This document shows positions 1 to 5,364 of a stretch of 7,187 nt of DNA, one piece after another (the first letter of the stretch is position 1; each line of letters starts with the position of its first letter). The stretch is taken from contig JAPVSJ010000106.1 of assembly GCA_047519745.1 (NCBI GenBank), positions 1 through 7,187 of the forward strand, written 5' to 3'. The DNA is from VRUE01 sp047519745 (lineage in GTDB: Bacteria; Actinomycetota; Thermoleophilia; Solirubrobacterales; 70-9). Under the pieces are notes generated by a model. The model was not told the DNA's origin, did no database searches, and saw nothing but the letters and a program-made list of their open reading frames with translations. The position numbers were made by a program, and so were the translations under genes.

Positions 1-980
1 CGCGGGTAGGAGATGAAGCCGTCCATGTAGAGGTCCTCGGCGATCCGCATCGCGCTGGCGGGGGTGATGCCGAGGCGGCTGGAGGCGTCGGTGCTGAAGG
101 CGGTGGTGTTGTAGGGGGTCGGCGGCTTGCGCGTGTTCTTGCGCGCGGTGACCGACTTGACGACGCCGGGGCTGGAGGTTCCGGCCAGCGCCTTGTCGGC
201 TTCGACCTTGTCCCAGAATTTGTCGACGTTGTGGTGCGTCTCGAAGCTCCCGTCGGGGTGCTCGAACTTGGCGAACAGCTCCCAGAACGGTTTGGCGACG
301 TGGGCGCGGCGCTCCATCTCGCGCTCGACGATCAGGCCCAGGGTCGGGCTCTGCACGCGACCGACCGAGAGGAAGTTGGAGCCGAAGCGGCGGCTGGCGA
401 GCGAGACGGCGCGGGTCAGCGTCGCGCCCCAGAGCAGGTCGATGTCCTGGCGCGCGGCGCCCGCGTTGGCAAGCGGGTAGGAGAGCTCGTCGAGCTCGTT
501 GAAGGCGCGCTCGATCTCTTCCTTGGTCAGCGCCGAGTAGCGGGCGCGCTTGATCCGCAGGGTGCCGGCGTCGGCTTCCTCGCGCGTGCCGAGCCCCGGA
601 TTGGCGTCGAGCATCTCCTGCAGCGCCTCGAGTCCGATCAGCTCGCCCTCGCGGTCGAAGTCGGTCGCGATAACCAGCTCGTCCGCCTCCTTGGCGACCT
701 TGCGGATCGCTTTGACGACGTTTTTGTCGGTCGGTTCCTTGATCAGCTCGGCGTCGATCAGGTCGTGCAGGTCGGTCTTCTGCCAGTTCGAGTAGCCCTC
801 GGGGAAGGCAGGGCCGAGCACGTGCCCCTTGAGCCCGATCGTCATCTGCTCGACCCCGTCGGAGTCGGTCCAGGTGTAGAAGGGGACTTTGAAGGTTTTG
901 TCCGCCTTCGCCTCGTTGCGGCCGAGGATGTCGGCGATCTTCTTGGCGCTGTTGTTCTTCTCGGTGACGATCAGTCGCAT
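1..980 (-). CDS. topA: DNA topoisomerase I (type IA), N-terminal 326 residues, archaeal-like; runs off left edge
   Basis: Relaxes negatively supercoiled DNA by cutting and rejoining one strand through a tyrosine-DNA link. The minus-strand frame starts at the ATG at 980-978 (Met-Arg-Leu-Ile-Val-Thr-Glu-Lys) and is open to base 1. The Toprim domain is visible: the N-terminal catalytic Glu7 and the acidic motif ATDFDREGE at about 105-113 (Asp107, Asp109, Glu111). A later SVGRVQSPTLGLIVERE segment is typical of the type IA core. The frame reaches FISYP, with the catalytic tyrosine at residue 325, close to Tyr319 of E. coli TopA, so the window ends one codon after the active site. The TEKNNSAKKIADIL opening and DFDREGELIG (Phe rather than the usual bacterial Leu) resemble euryarchaeal TopA. 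It is transcribed divergently from the epimerase gene. No Shine-Dalgarno is seen; a TACCCT hexamer 9 nt upstream would give an almost leaderless mRNA. The identification is firm; the archaeal affinity is from memory of motifs. Confidence 0.95.
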   Translation of the reverse strand, partial: MRLIVTEKNNSAKKIADILGRNEAKADKTFKVPFYTWTDSDGVEQMTIGLKGHVLGPAFPEGYSNWQKTDLHDLIDAELIKEPTDKNVVKAIRKVAKEADELVIATDFDREGELIGLEALQEMLDANPGLGTREEADAGTLRIKRARYSALTKEEIERAFNELDELSYPLANAGAARQDIDLLWGATLTRAVSLASRRFGSNFLSVGRVQSPTLGLIVEREMERRAHVAKPFWELFAKFEHPDGSFETHHNVDKFWDKVEADKALAGTSSPGVVKSVTARKNTRKPPTPYNTTAFSTDASSRLGITPASAMRIAEDLYMDGFISYP

Positions 981-1059
981 GGGGCGGCGAGGGTAGCAGG
1001 GGCGTTCGCCGACCCCTGCCGGGCCGCCCGTCGCCGATCCCCGTAGGATCGGCGCGCGT
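981..1059. promoter_or_regulatory. Divergent topA/epimerase control region with two inverted repeats
   Basis: Only 79 bp separate the two divergent start codons. It contains a perfect 9-bp inverted repeat, CGCCGATCC at 1032-1040 and GGATCGGCG at 1046-1054 with a 5-nt loop, and a 7-bp inverted repeat, GCAGGGG at 996-1002 and CCCCTGC at 1013-1019. A TAGGAT hexamer (1044-1049) lies inside the first repeat, placing a start site 3-4 nt before the epimerase ATG. On the minus strand TACCCT (995-990) would start topA mRNA about 3 nt before its ATG. No convincing -35 boxes are visible, and neither gene has a Shine-Dalgarno, so leaderless or near-leaderless transcripts are likely. Whether the repeats are operators or RNA hairpins is open. 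Confidence 0.45.
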
Positions 1060-1992
1060 ATGAGGGCTCTGGTCACCGGCGGCGCCGGCTTCATCGGCTC
1101 GAACCTGGTTGACGCGCTGCTCGCGCGCGGCGACTCGGTGACGGTGGTCGACGACCTGTCCACCGGCCGGCGATCGAATCTCGACGCGGCCCTGGCGGCG
1201 GGGGCCGAGCTGGTCGAACTCGACGTCCGCGACGCGGCTGCACTGGCGGATGCGGTCGCGGCGGCGCAGCCGGAGATCGTCTTCCACCTCGCCGCGCAGA
1301 TCGACGTCCGCCGCTCGCTCGCCGACCCTGCCTTCGACGCCGCGGTCAACGTCGGCGGCACCGCCAACCTGCTCGAGGCGATGCGGGCGGCCGGCGTGCC
1401 GCGGATCGTCTTCGTCTCGACCGGCGGCGCGATCTACGGCGAGGGCGCCGGGAAGCAGCTGCCGCTCGACGAGAGCGCCCCGATCGAACCCTTCTCCGCC
1501 TACGGCCAGAGCAAGTTCGCCGCCGAGGGCTATCTGGCTCTCTACGAGCGGCTCTACGGCCTGACCGGCGTCAGCCTGCGGCTGGGCAACGTCTACGGCC
1601 CCCGGCAGGACCCGCTTGGCGAGGCCGGGGTGATCGCGATCTTCTGCGGCAGGCTGCGGGCCGGCGAGCGGCCGACCGTGTTCGGCGACGGCACCCAGAC
1701 CCGCGACTACATATATGTGGGGGATGTGGTGGCGGCGGCGCTCGCGGCCGCCGAATCGGATGCCAGCGGGCCGATCAACATCGGCAGCGGGATCGAGACC
1801 GACGTGCTGACGCTGGCCCGGCAGCTCGCCGAGATCGACGGCAGCGAGAGCTTCGAGCCCGAGCTGGCGGCGCCGCGGGCGGGCGAGGTGCAGCGGATCG
1901 CGCTCGACGCGGGCCGGGCCGAGCGCGAGCTGGGCTGGCGCGCGACGACCAGCGTCGCCGAGGGCCTGAAGCTGACGCTCGGCTCCCTCTAA
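1060..1992 (+). CDS. NAD-dependent epimerase/dehydratase, UDP-glucose 4-epimerase-like (extended SDR)
   Basis: A 310-residue extended short-chain dehydrogenase, normal length for bacterial GalE-like enzymes, which interconvert UDP-sugars (for example glucose/galactose or their N-acetyl forms) in the cytoplasm through a keto intermediate. The Rossmann motif GGAGFIGSN is at 7-15, with Asp31 at the end of strand 2 placed to bind the NAD ribose. The HLAAQIDVRRS segment is at 76-86, the active-site Ser/Thr segment VSTGGAIYG at 119-127 (Thr121 in the catalytic position), and the YxxxK pair at Tyr148/Lys152. LRLGNVYGPRQ (173-183) and the substrate-side TVFGDGTQTRDYIYVGDV segment are standard for the family. 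The ATG at 1060 is the only start that keeps the Rossmann strand intact; there is no Shine-Dalgarno, so translation is probably near leaderless. It lies 10 nt upstream of the precorrin-2 dehydrogenase gene, probably in one transcript. The exact sugar substrate cannot be told; other SDR epimerases/dehydratases are possible. Confidence 0.88.
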   Translation: MRALVTGGAGFIGSNLVDALLARGDSVTVVDDLSTGRRSNLDAALAAGAELVELDVRDAAALADAVAAAQPEIVFHLAAQIDVRRSLADPAFDAAVNVGGTANLLEAMRAAGVPRIVFVSTGGAIYGEGAGKQLPLDESAPIEPFSAYGQSKFAAEGYLALYERLYGLTGVSLRLGNVYGPRQDPLGEAGVIAIFCGRLRAGERPTVFGDGTQTRDYIYVGDVVAAALAAAESDASGPINIGSGIETDVLTLARQLAEIDGSESFEPELAAPRAGEVQRIALDAGRAERELGWRATTSVAEGLKLTLGSL

Positions 1993-2002
1993 TCTCCATC
2001 CC

Positions 2003-2749
2003 ATGCCCGCCCAGGCCTACGCCGGCAAGGAGTGCGTCTGCCAGCTCCGCAAGGGGATCTGCGACCAGTCGTGCGTGCGCGACATGCTCGAGACCCCCTT
2101 CTACATCGCCTGCCTGAAACTGAAGGGCCGGCGCTGCCTGGTGATCGGCGGCGGCGACATCGGCCTCGAGAAGGTCGAGGGGCTGCTCGCCTGCGACGCC
2201 GACGTGACCCTGATCGCACCGGTCGCCCACCCCGAGCTGGAGTCCCTGGCCGCGGAGGGCTCGATCGAGTGGGAGAAACGCACCTACGGGGGCCTCTCCG
2301 ACCTGGAGGGGGCTTTCATGGCGATCGCCGCCACCGACGACAGCGAGGTCAACATCAGCGTCTTCGACGACGCCGAGAAGCGGGCGATGCTGGTCAACAT
2401 CGTCGACGTGCCGCCGCTCTGCAACTTCATCCTGCCGGCGATCGTGCGCAGCGGACCGCTGGCGATCGCGATCTCCACCGCCGGCGCCTCGCCCGCATTG
2501 GCGAAGCGGATGAAGCGCGAGGTCGCCGAGCTGTTCGGCGAGGAGTACGCGCGCCTGGCGGTGATCCTCAACGACGCCCGCGGCTGGGCCAAGGGGACGC
2601 TGCCGACCTACCAGGACCGCAAGGAATTCTTCGAGGGGATCGTCAACGGCGACCCCGACCCGGTCGAGCTGCTGCGCGACGGTCAGGAGACCCAGGTGCT
2701 GGCGCTGATCGAGGCGGCGAAGGAGCGCGCCGCCGCAACGCTGGCGTAG
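2003..2749 (+). CDS. sirC: Precorrin-2 dehydrogenase (siroheme synthase N-domain type) with a cysteine-rich N-terminal extension
   Basis: Oxidises precorrin-2 to sirohydrochlorin with NAD, on the way to siroheme or cobalamin. This is the family of the CysG N-terminal domain, Met8 and SirC. The protein is 248 residues. The NAD loop VIGGGDIG is at 47-54, ATDDSEVN at 110-117, and NIVDVP at 132-137, where Asp135 aligns with the catalytic Asp104 of E. coli CysG. STAGASPALAKRMK (158-171) matches the CysG segment STSGG/SPVLAR-like region. No CbiX-type chelatase or SUMT methyltransferase domain follows, so it is a dehydrogenase only or mainly. A second in-frame Met at residue 28 (base 2084) would remove an extension holding Cys11, Cys13, Cys20 and Cys24, but codons 1-27 all have the G/C-ending bias of real coding sequence, so I keep the ATG at 2003. 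It follows the epimerase by 10 nt and ends 2 nt before a palindromic element. Confidence 0.85.
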   Translation: MPAQAYAGKECVCQLRKGICDQSCVRDMLETPFYIACLKLKGRRCLVIGGGDIGLEKVEGLLACDADVTLIAPVAHPELESLAAEGSIEWEKRTYGGLSDLEGAFMAIAATDDSEVNISVFDDAEKRAMLVNIVDVPPLCNFILPAIVRSGPLAIAISTAGASPALAKRMKREVAELFGEEYARLAVILNDARGWAKGTLPTYQDRKEFFEGIVNGDPDPVELLRDGQETQVLALIEAAKERAAATLA

Positions 2750-2751
2750 AA

Positions 2752-2856
2752 GAGCCCCCGGGCGTCCCCCCTGCGGAAACCCGCATTGGGGCCAGCCTCC
2801 AGGGTTCAGATCGGGGAGGGCTCCAAAGTTTCCTCCGGGGGGACACCCGGGGGCTC
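2752..2856. repeat. 105-nt palindromic intergenic element, copy 1 (bidirectional terminator-like)
   Basis: The two 29-nt arms, 2752-2780 and 2828-2856, are complementary at 26 of 29 positions; the outer GAGCCCCCGGG pairs perfectly with CCCGGGGGCTC. Inside, a second imperfect stem brings TTGGGGCC (about 2786) against GGCTCCAA (about 2819-2826), with a further CTCC/GGAG pairing, so the whole element can fold as one long hairpin. It begins 3 nt after the precorrin-2 dehydrogenase stop and its right arm overlaps the first two bases of the minus-strand marR stop signal (2855-2857). That position between convergent genes fits a bidirectional terminator, although no clear U-tract follows on either side. 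The reverse complement aligns without gaps to the element at 4552-4656. Confidence 0.8.
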
Positions 2857-3325
2857 AGCTCGTGCCGCAAGCTGAGGAACGCACGCGTTCGAGCGCTTCG
2901 CGCAAGTCCTGTGCCTGTGCATCGGTGAGATTGGCGGCGAAGGCGGTCTTCAGCTCGGCTACGACGACCGGGCGCATTTCGGAGAGTAGGTCAGCTCCGG
3001 CGGGAAGCAGAGTTGCGTAGCTGACCCGGCGGTCCGTCTCGCAGAAGGTGCGCTCCATCAGACCGGCCTTGATCAGACGATCGACGAGCTTGGTCAGGCC
3101 ACCGCGGGTTATGACCATCGCCTCGGCCAGGTCCCCCATTCTCATCCGCTGCTCCGGTGCCTCGGCGACCGTGGCGAGAACCTCGTACCAGGGCAGCGGC
3201 GGAAAGTCGGAGGCAGCGAGCGCGTCTTGTAGGCGCTGGGAGATCGCGGCGTGGGTTCGCGTCAATGCGCCCCAGGCCTCTCCGTGAGCCGTGCGTGGCG
3301 GCGTCACCGTTGCTTGCTCGGTCAT
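2855..3325 (-). CDS. MarR-family winged-helix transcriptional regulator
   Basis: A 156-residue MarR-type dimeric repressor, a typical length. The usual PWYEVLATVAEAP helix lies at 45-57, and the helix-turn-helix MRMGDLAEAMVITRGGLTKLVDRL spans about 61-84, with the recognition helix near 73-85. The wing ERTFCETDRRVSYATL is at 91-106 and carries the conserved Asp98-Arg99-Arg100. The flanking N- and C-terminal helices would form the dimer interface. Two cysteines, Cys95 in the wing and Cys153 near the end, could make it thiol-sensitive, but that is speculation. The ATG at 3325-3323 is preceded on its strand by TTGACT, 17 bp, GACAAT, which puts the transcription start on or next to the A of the ATG, so the mRNA is probably leaderless. 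It is divergent from the yceI/FMN-reductase operon and most likely represses both itself and that operon through the shared inverted repeats. The ligand is unknown. Confidence 0.93.
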   Translation of the reverse strand: MTEQATVTPPRTAHGEAWGALTRTHAAISQRLQDALAASDFPPLPWYEVLATVAEAPEQRMRMGDLAEAMVITRGGLTKLVDRLIKAGLMERTFCETDRRVSYATLLPAGADLLSEMRPVVVAELKTAFAANLTDAQAQDLREALERVRSSACGTS

Positions 3326-3331
3326 AGCCGG

Positions 3332-3360
3332 ATTGTCCCAGGTAAATATTGCCTAGTCAA
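3332..3360 (-). promoter_or_regulatory. marR promoter (leaderless)
   Basis: On the minus strand TTGACT (3360-3355) and GACAAT (3337-3332) are separated by 17 bp, a near-consensus sigma70-type arrangement. Counting about 7 nt from the -10 box places the start at 3325-3326, the first base of the marR ATG. The -35 box lies inside the left operator-like repeat, so bound MarR would block it. Confidence 0.65.
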
Positions 3361-3420
3361 TAGTTGACACGTTAACTACTTCTGCTAAGATCATTTCTGC
3401 GTCAACTATTTCTTAGGCAA
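3349..3420. promoter_or_regulatory. Inverted-repeat operator pair, probable MarR binding sites
   Basis: TTGCCTA-GTC-AATAGTTGAC at 3349-3368 is repeated in inverted orientation at 3401-3420, where the reverse complement reads TTGCCTA-AGA-AATAGTTGAC: 17 of 20 positions match and only the central three differ. Between them lies a third related half-site, GTTAACTACTT (from 3371), which forms with the preceding bases a near-perfect 18-bp palindrome (3361-3378). A 13-bp perfect palindrome GTCAA-TAG-TTGAC is at 3356-3368. One 20-bp site covers the -35 boxes of both promoters and the other covers the yceI start site. This is the classic layout for an autoregulated MarR with a divergent target operon. 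Binding itself is inferred. Confidence 0.7.
3364..3391 (+). promoter_or_regulatory. yceI operon promoter
   Basis: A consensus TTGACA (3364-3369) and TAAGAT (3386-3391) are separated by 16 bp, with an expected start near 3398-3400. The -35 box is inside the palindromic operator region and the start site abuts the second 20-bp repeat. The sequence is unusually AT-rich for this window, as expected for a strong sigma70-type promoter. Confidence 0.75.
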
Positions 3421-3443
3421 CTGACTACAGCGAGGTGAGTGCA

Positions 3444-3995
3444 ATGAGCACGCAGACGATCCAGCAGCAGATCCCATCCGGCGCCTACGCGGTCGACCCG
3501 GTCCATTCCTCGATCGGCTTTGCCGTCGTCCACAACGGCGTCTCGACTTTCCGCAGTGGCTTCGCCGAGTACGAGGCGCGGCTCGACGGCGGCGAGAACC
3601 CACGGCTGACCGGCAGCGTCGATGTCTCCAGCATCCAGATCAACGAGCCGAACCTGAAGGGCCACCTCCTCTCTCCCGAGTTCTTCGACGCCGAGCGGTA
3701 CCCGAGGCTGCGCTTCGAGTCGAGCGCCTTGGAGGTCGGCGAGGACGACACCGCGACCATCCGCGGCGAACTGGAGATCCGCGGCGAGAAGCGTGAGGTC
3801 GAGGCACGCGGCCGCGTCATCCCGCTCGGCGCCGACCTCGCCGGGAAGGCCCGGGTCGGGCTCTCGTTCGAGACCGGCGTCGACCGCAGGAGCTTCGGCC
3901 TCGACTGGCAGGCGGAGCTGCCGAGCGGCGGCGAGGTGCTCGACTACGAGGTCACCATCGCGGTCGAGCTGGAGCTGGTCGAGGAGGCCGAGTAA
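3444..3995 (+). CDS. YceI-family (lipocalin-like, polyisoprenoid-binding fold) protein
   Basis: A 183-residue YceI-domain protein. The family forms an extended eight-stranded barrel that binds long lipophilic chains such as polyisoprenoids; members are often induced by stress or linked to quinone and redox chemistry. The whole protein is the domain: the AYAVDPVHSSIGFAVVH opening at 14-30, STFRSGF at 34-40, the hallmark GHLLSPEFFDAERYP at 73-87, RGELEIRGEKREVE at 107-120, and VDRRSFGLDW at 146-155 near the end. There is no signal peptide or lipobox, so it should be cytoplasmic, unlike E. coli YceI. I chose the ATG at 3444 because GAGGTG (3432-3437) lies 6 nt upstream; an in-frame GTG at 3435 would add three residues but overlaps that ribosome binding site. 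It is the first gene of a MarR-controlled operon, 2 nt before the FMN reductase gene. The physiological ligand cannot be read from sequence. Confidence 0.92.
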   Translation: MSTQTIQQQIPSGAYAVDPVHSSIGFAVVHNGVSTFRSGFAEYEARLDGGENPRLTGSVDVSSIQINEPNLKGHLLSPEFFDAERYPRLRFESSALEVGEDDTATIRGELEIRGEKREVEARGRVIPLGADLAGKARVGLSFETGVDRRSFGLDWQAELPSGGEVLDYEVTIAVELELVEEAE

Positions 3996-3997
3996 CC

Positions 3998-4552
3998 ATG
4001 AGGGTGCTCGGCATCTCCGGCAGCCTGCGCCGCGCCTCCCACAACAGCGCCCTGCTGCGGGCGGCCGCCGAGCGACTGCCCGCGGGCGCCGAGCTGATCC
4101 CATTCGAGCGTCTGGCCGAGATCCCGCCCTATAACGAGGACGTCGAAGCGGTGGGCGTGCCGGAGGTCGTGCGCGAGCTGCGCGAGGCGATCCGCGCGGC
4201 CGACGCGGTGCTGATCGCCACCCCCGAGTACAACCACTCGATCCCGGGACAGCTCAAGAACGCCCTCGACTGGGCCTCGCGGCCGGCGGGCGAAAGCTCC
4301 CTCAACGGGACCCCGGCAGCCGTCATCGGAGCCTCGACCGGAATGTTCGGAGCGGTCTGGGCACAAGCCGAGCTGCGCAAGGTTCTGGGCGCGATGGGAG
4401 GCCGTGTCGTGGAGGCCGAACTGCCAATCGCTCACGCAGCTGAATTGCGCAACGGGGACCAGCTCAAGCTGGAACCAAACCAGTCAGAGCAACTAACGGA
4501 GATCCTCTCGGAACTCGTCGCCACCGCGGAGGCCGCGCTGGTGTTGGCATAG
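3998..4552 (+). CDS. NADPH-dependent FMN reductase family oxidoreductase (ChrR/SsuE-like flavodoxin fold)
   Basis: A 184-residue flavodoxin-like reductase that uses NAD(P)H and bound FMN to reduce quinones, chromate, azo compounds or free flavin. The FMN phosphate loop GSLRRASHN is at 8-16. The flavin-ring segment PEYNHSIPGQLKNALDW (76-92) is the family hallmark, and GASTGMFGAVWAQAELR (111-127) is the usual third flavin-contact region. Length is typical of the family. The ATG is 2 nt after the yceI stop, with GGAGG (3983-3987) inside the end of yceI as ribosome binding site, so the two are translationally coupled. MarR control suggests a job in detoxifying quinones or other electrophiles, perhaps with YceI holding a lipophilic quinone; this is inference from context. 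Its stop codon touches the second palindromic element, which probably ends the transcript. The exact substrate is unknown. Confidence 0.9.
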   Translation: MRVLGISGSLRRASHNSALLRAAAERLPAGAELIPFERLAEIPPYNEDVEAVGVPEVVRELREAIRAADAVLIATPEYNHSIPGQLKNALDWASRPAGESSLNGTPAAVIGASTGMFGAVWAQAELRKVLGAMGGRVVEAELPIAHAAELRNGDQLKLEPNQSEQLTEILSELVATAEAALVLA

Positions 4553-4656
4553 GAAGGACCGGGGTGCCCCCTCCGGGAACATTTGAGCCCGCACCGCCCC
4601 CGAAACTGGAGCCCCACCCGGCGGCGGGGTCCCGGAGGGGGGACCCCCGTCCTTCC
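4552..4656. repeat. 105-nt palindromic intergenic element, copy 2 (inverted relative of copy 1)
   Basis: The 27-nt arms 4552-4578 and 4630-4656 are complementary at 25 of 27 positions; the outer GGAAGGAC pairs perfectly with GTCCTTCC. It begins on the last base of the FMN-reductase stop codon and ends 3 nt short of the minus-strand trhA stop (4660-4662), so it fills the gap between two convergent genes. Read on the plus strand it aligns without gaps to the reverse complement of 2752-2856: about 63 of 105 positions are identical, with blocks CCCCC, GGGGGGAC, CTGGAG and GAGCCC in register. The outer 8 bp differ between copies but are self-complementary in each. It is probably a bidirectional terminator or a mobile palindromic repeat; no U-tract is seen. 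Confidence 0.8.
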
Positions 4657-4659
4657 CGG

Positions 4660-5364
4660 TCAGGCTGCGGGCAGGGCGAAGAAGGCGATCGCGGTGAAGT
4701 GCGCGGCCGCGGCGACGATGACGAGGGCGTGGAAGATCTCGTGGTAGCCGAAGACGCGGGGGTTCGGGTCGGGGCGTTGGGTCGCGTAGACGATGGCGCC
4801 CGCCATGTAGAGGAGGCCGCCGCCGGCGACGAGCAGGGTGCCGGTTACGCCCATGTCGAGCCAGAGCTGGGGAAAGGCGACGGCGGCGACGGAGCCGAGC
4901 GAGACGTAGATCAGCGCCGCGACCCATTTCGGGTGGTCGATCCAGATCGTCTCGACGATGGCCCCGGCGATGGCGCCGGCCCAGACGACGACGAGGATCG
5001 CGTCGGCCAGGGGCCCGTTGAGGACGAGCAGGGCGAACGGCGTATAGGTGCCGGCGATGAGGAAGAAGATCATCGAGTGATCGAGGCGGCGCATCCAGCG
5101 GCGCACTTCGGGCCGCGTCCAGTTGACCCGGTGGTAGAGCGCGCTGGTGCCGAGCAGGGCCGAGAGGCTGACCGCGTAGATCGCGACCGCCAGGGTCGCC
5201 TTCGGCGTCCTCGCCGCGACGATCAGCGCCGCGCCGAGGACCAGCGAGACGAAGAACGCCCACTCGTGCGAGACACCGCGCAGCCGCGGCTTGACCGCGG
5301 CGATCGCCTCGCTCGCAACTTCCTTTGCATTTTCGGCCTTCTCGGCGGCCCTCGCCCGCATCAT
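4660..5364 (-). CDS. trhA: Haemolysin III / PAQR-family membrane protein (TrhA-type)
   Basis: An integral membrane protein of 234 residues, of the family once called haemolysin III and related to adiponectin/progestin receptors; bacterial members are tied to membrane fluidity homeostasis. Seven hydrophobic helices are visible at about 35-51, 57-74, 97-117, 119-140, 147-166, 174-193 and 212-231, after a charged, alanine-rich cytoplasmic N-terminus of about 30 residues. The metal-site residues of the superfamily are present: Ser74 and His78 in TSALYHR, Asp95 in RRLDHS, and His208/His212 in GYHEIFH. The start is uncertain: two adjacent ATG codons (5364-5362, 5361-5359) follow an AAGGAG directly, with spacing 0 or 3 nt, shorter than usual. 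The frame stays open far upstream, antisense to nrdJ, but without homology. It converges on the FMN-reductase gene across a palindromic element and is divergent from nrdJ. Haemolytic activity should not be assumed. Confidence 0.9.
   Translation of the reverse strand: MMRARAAEKAENAKEVASEAIAAVKPRLRGVSHEWAFFVSLVLGAALIVAARTPKATLAVAIYAVSLSALLGTSALYHRVNWTRPEVRRWMRRLDHSMIFFLIAGTYTPFALLVLNGPLADAILVVVWAGAIAGAIVETIWIDHPKWVAALIYVSLGSVAAVAFPQLWLDMGVTGTLLVAGGGLLYMAGAIVYATQRPDPNPRVFGYHEIFHALVIVAAAAHFTAIAFFALPAA

Noticed and set aside
231..1046. A 271-codon plus-strand open frame over topA
   Set aside because: It lies antisense to a clear topA frame with intact motifs, and its composition is that of a complement of GC-rich coding DNA.
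2750..2854. Canonical Rho-independent terminator with a U-tract
   Set aside because: The stem is long and strong but no run of T follows on either strand, so it is listed as a palindromic terminator-like element instead.
2032..2928. A 298-codon plus-strand frame overlapping sirC
   Set aside because: Out of frame with the clear precorrin-2 dehydrogenase and extremely Arg-rich; it also runs through the palindromic element into the marR antisense.
3435..3443. GTG start for the YceI protein nine bases upstream
   Set aside because: That GTG is part of the GAGGTG ribosome binding site, correctly spaced for the ATG at 3444, and adds only three residues with no family match.
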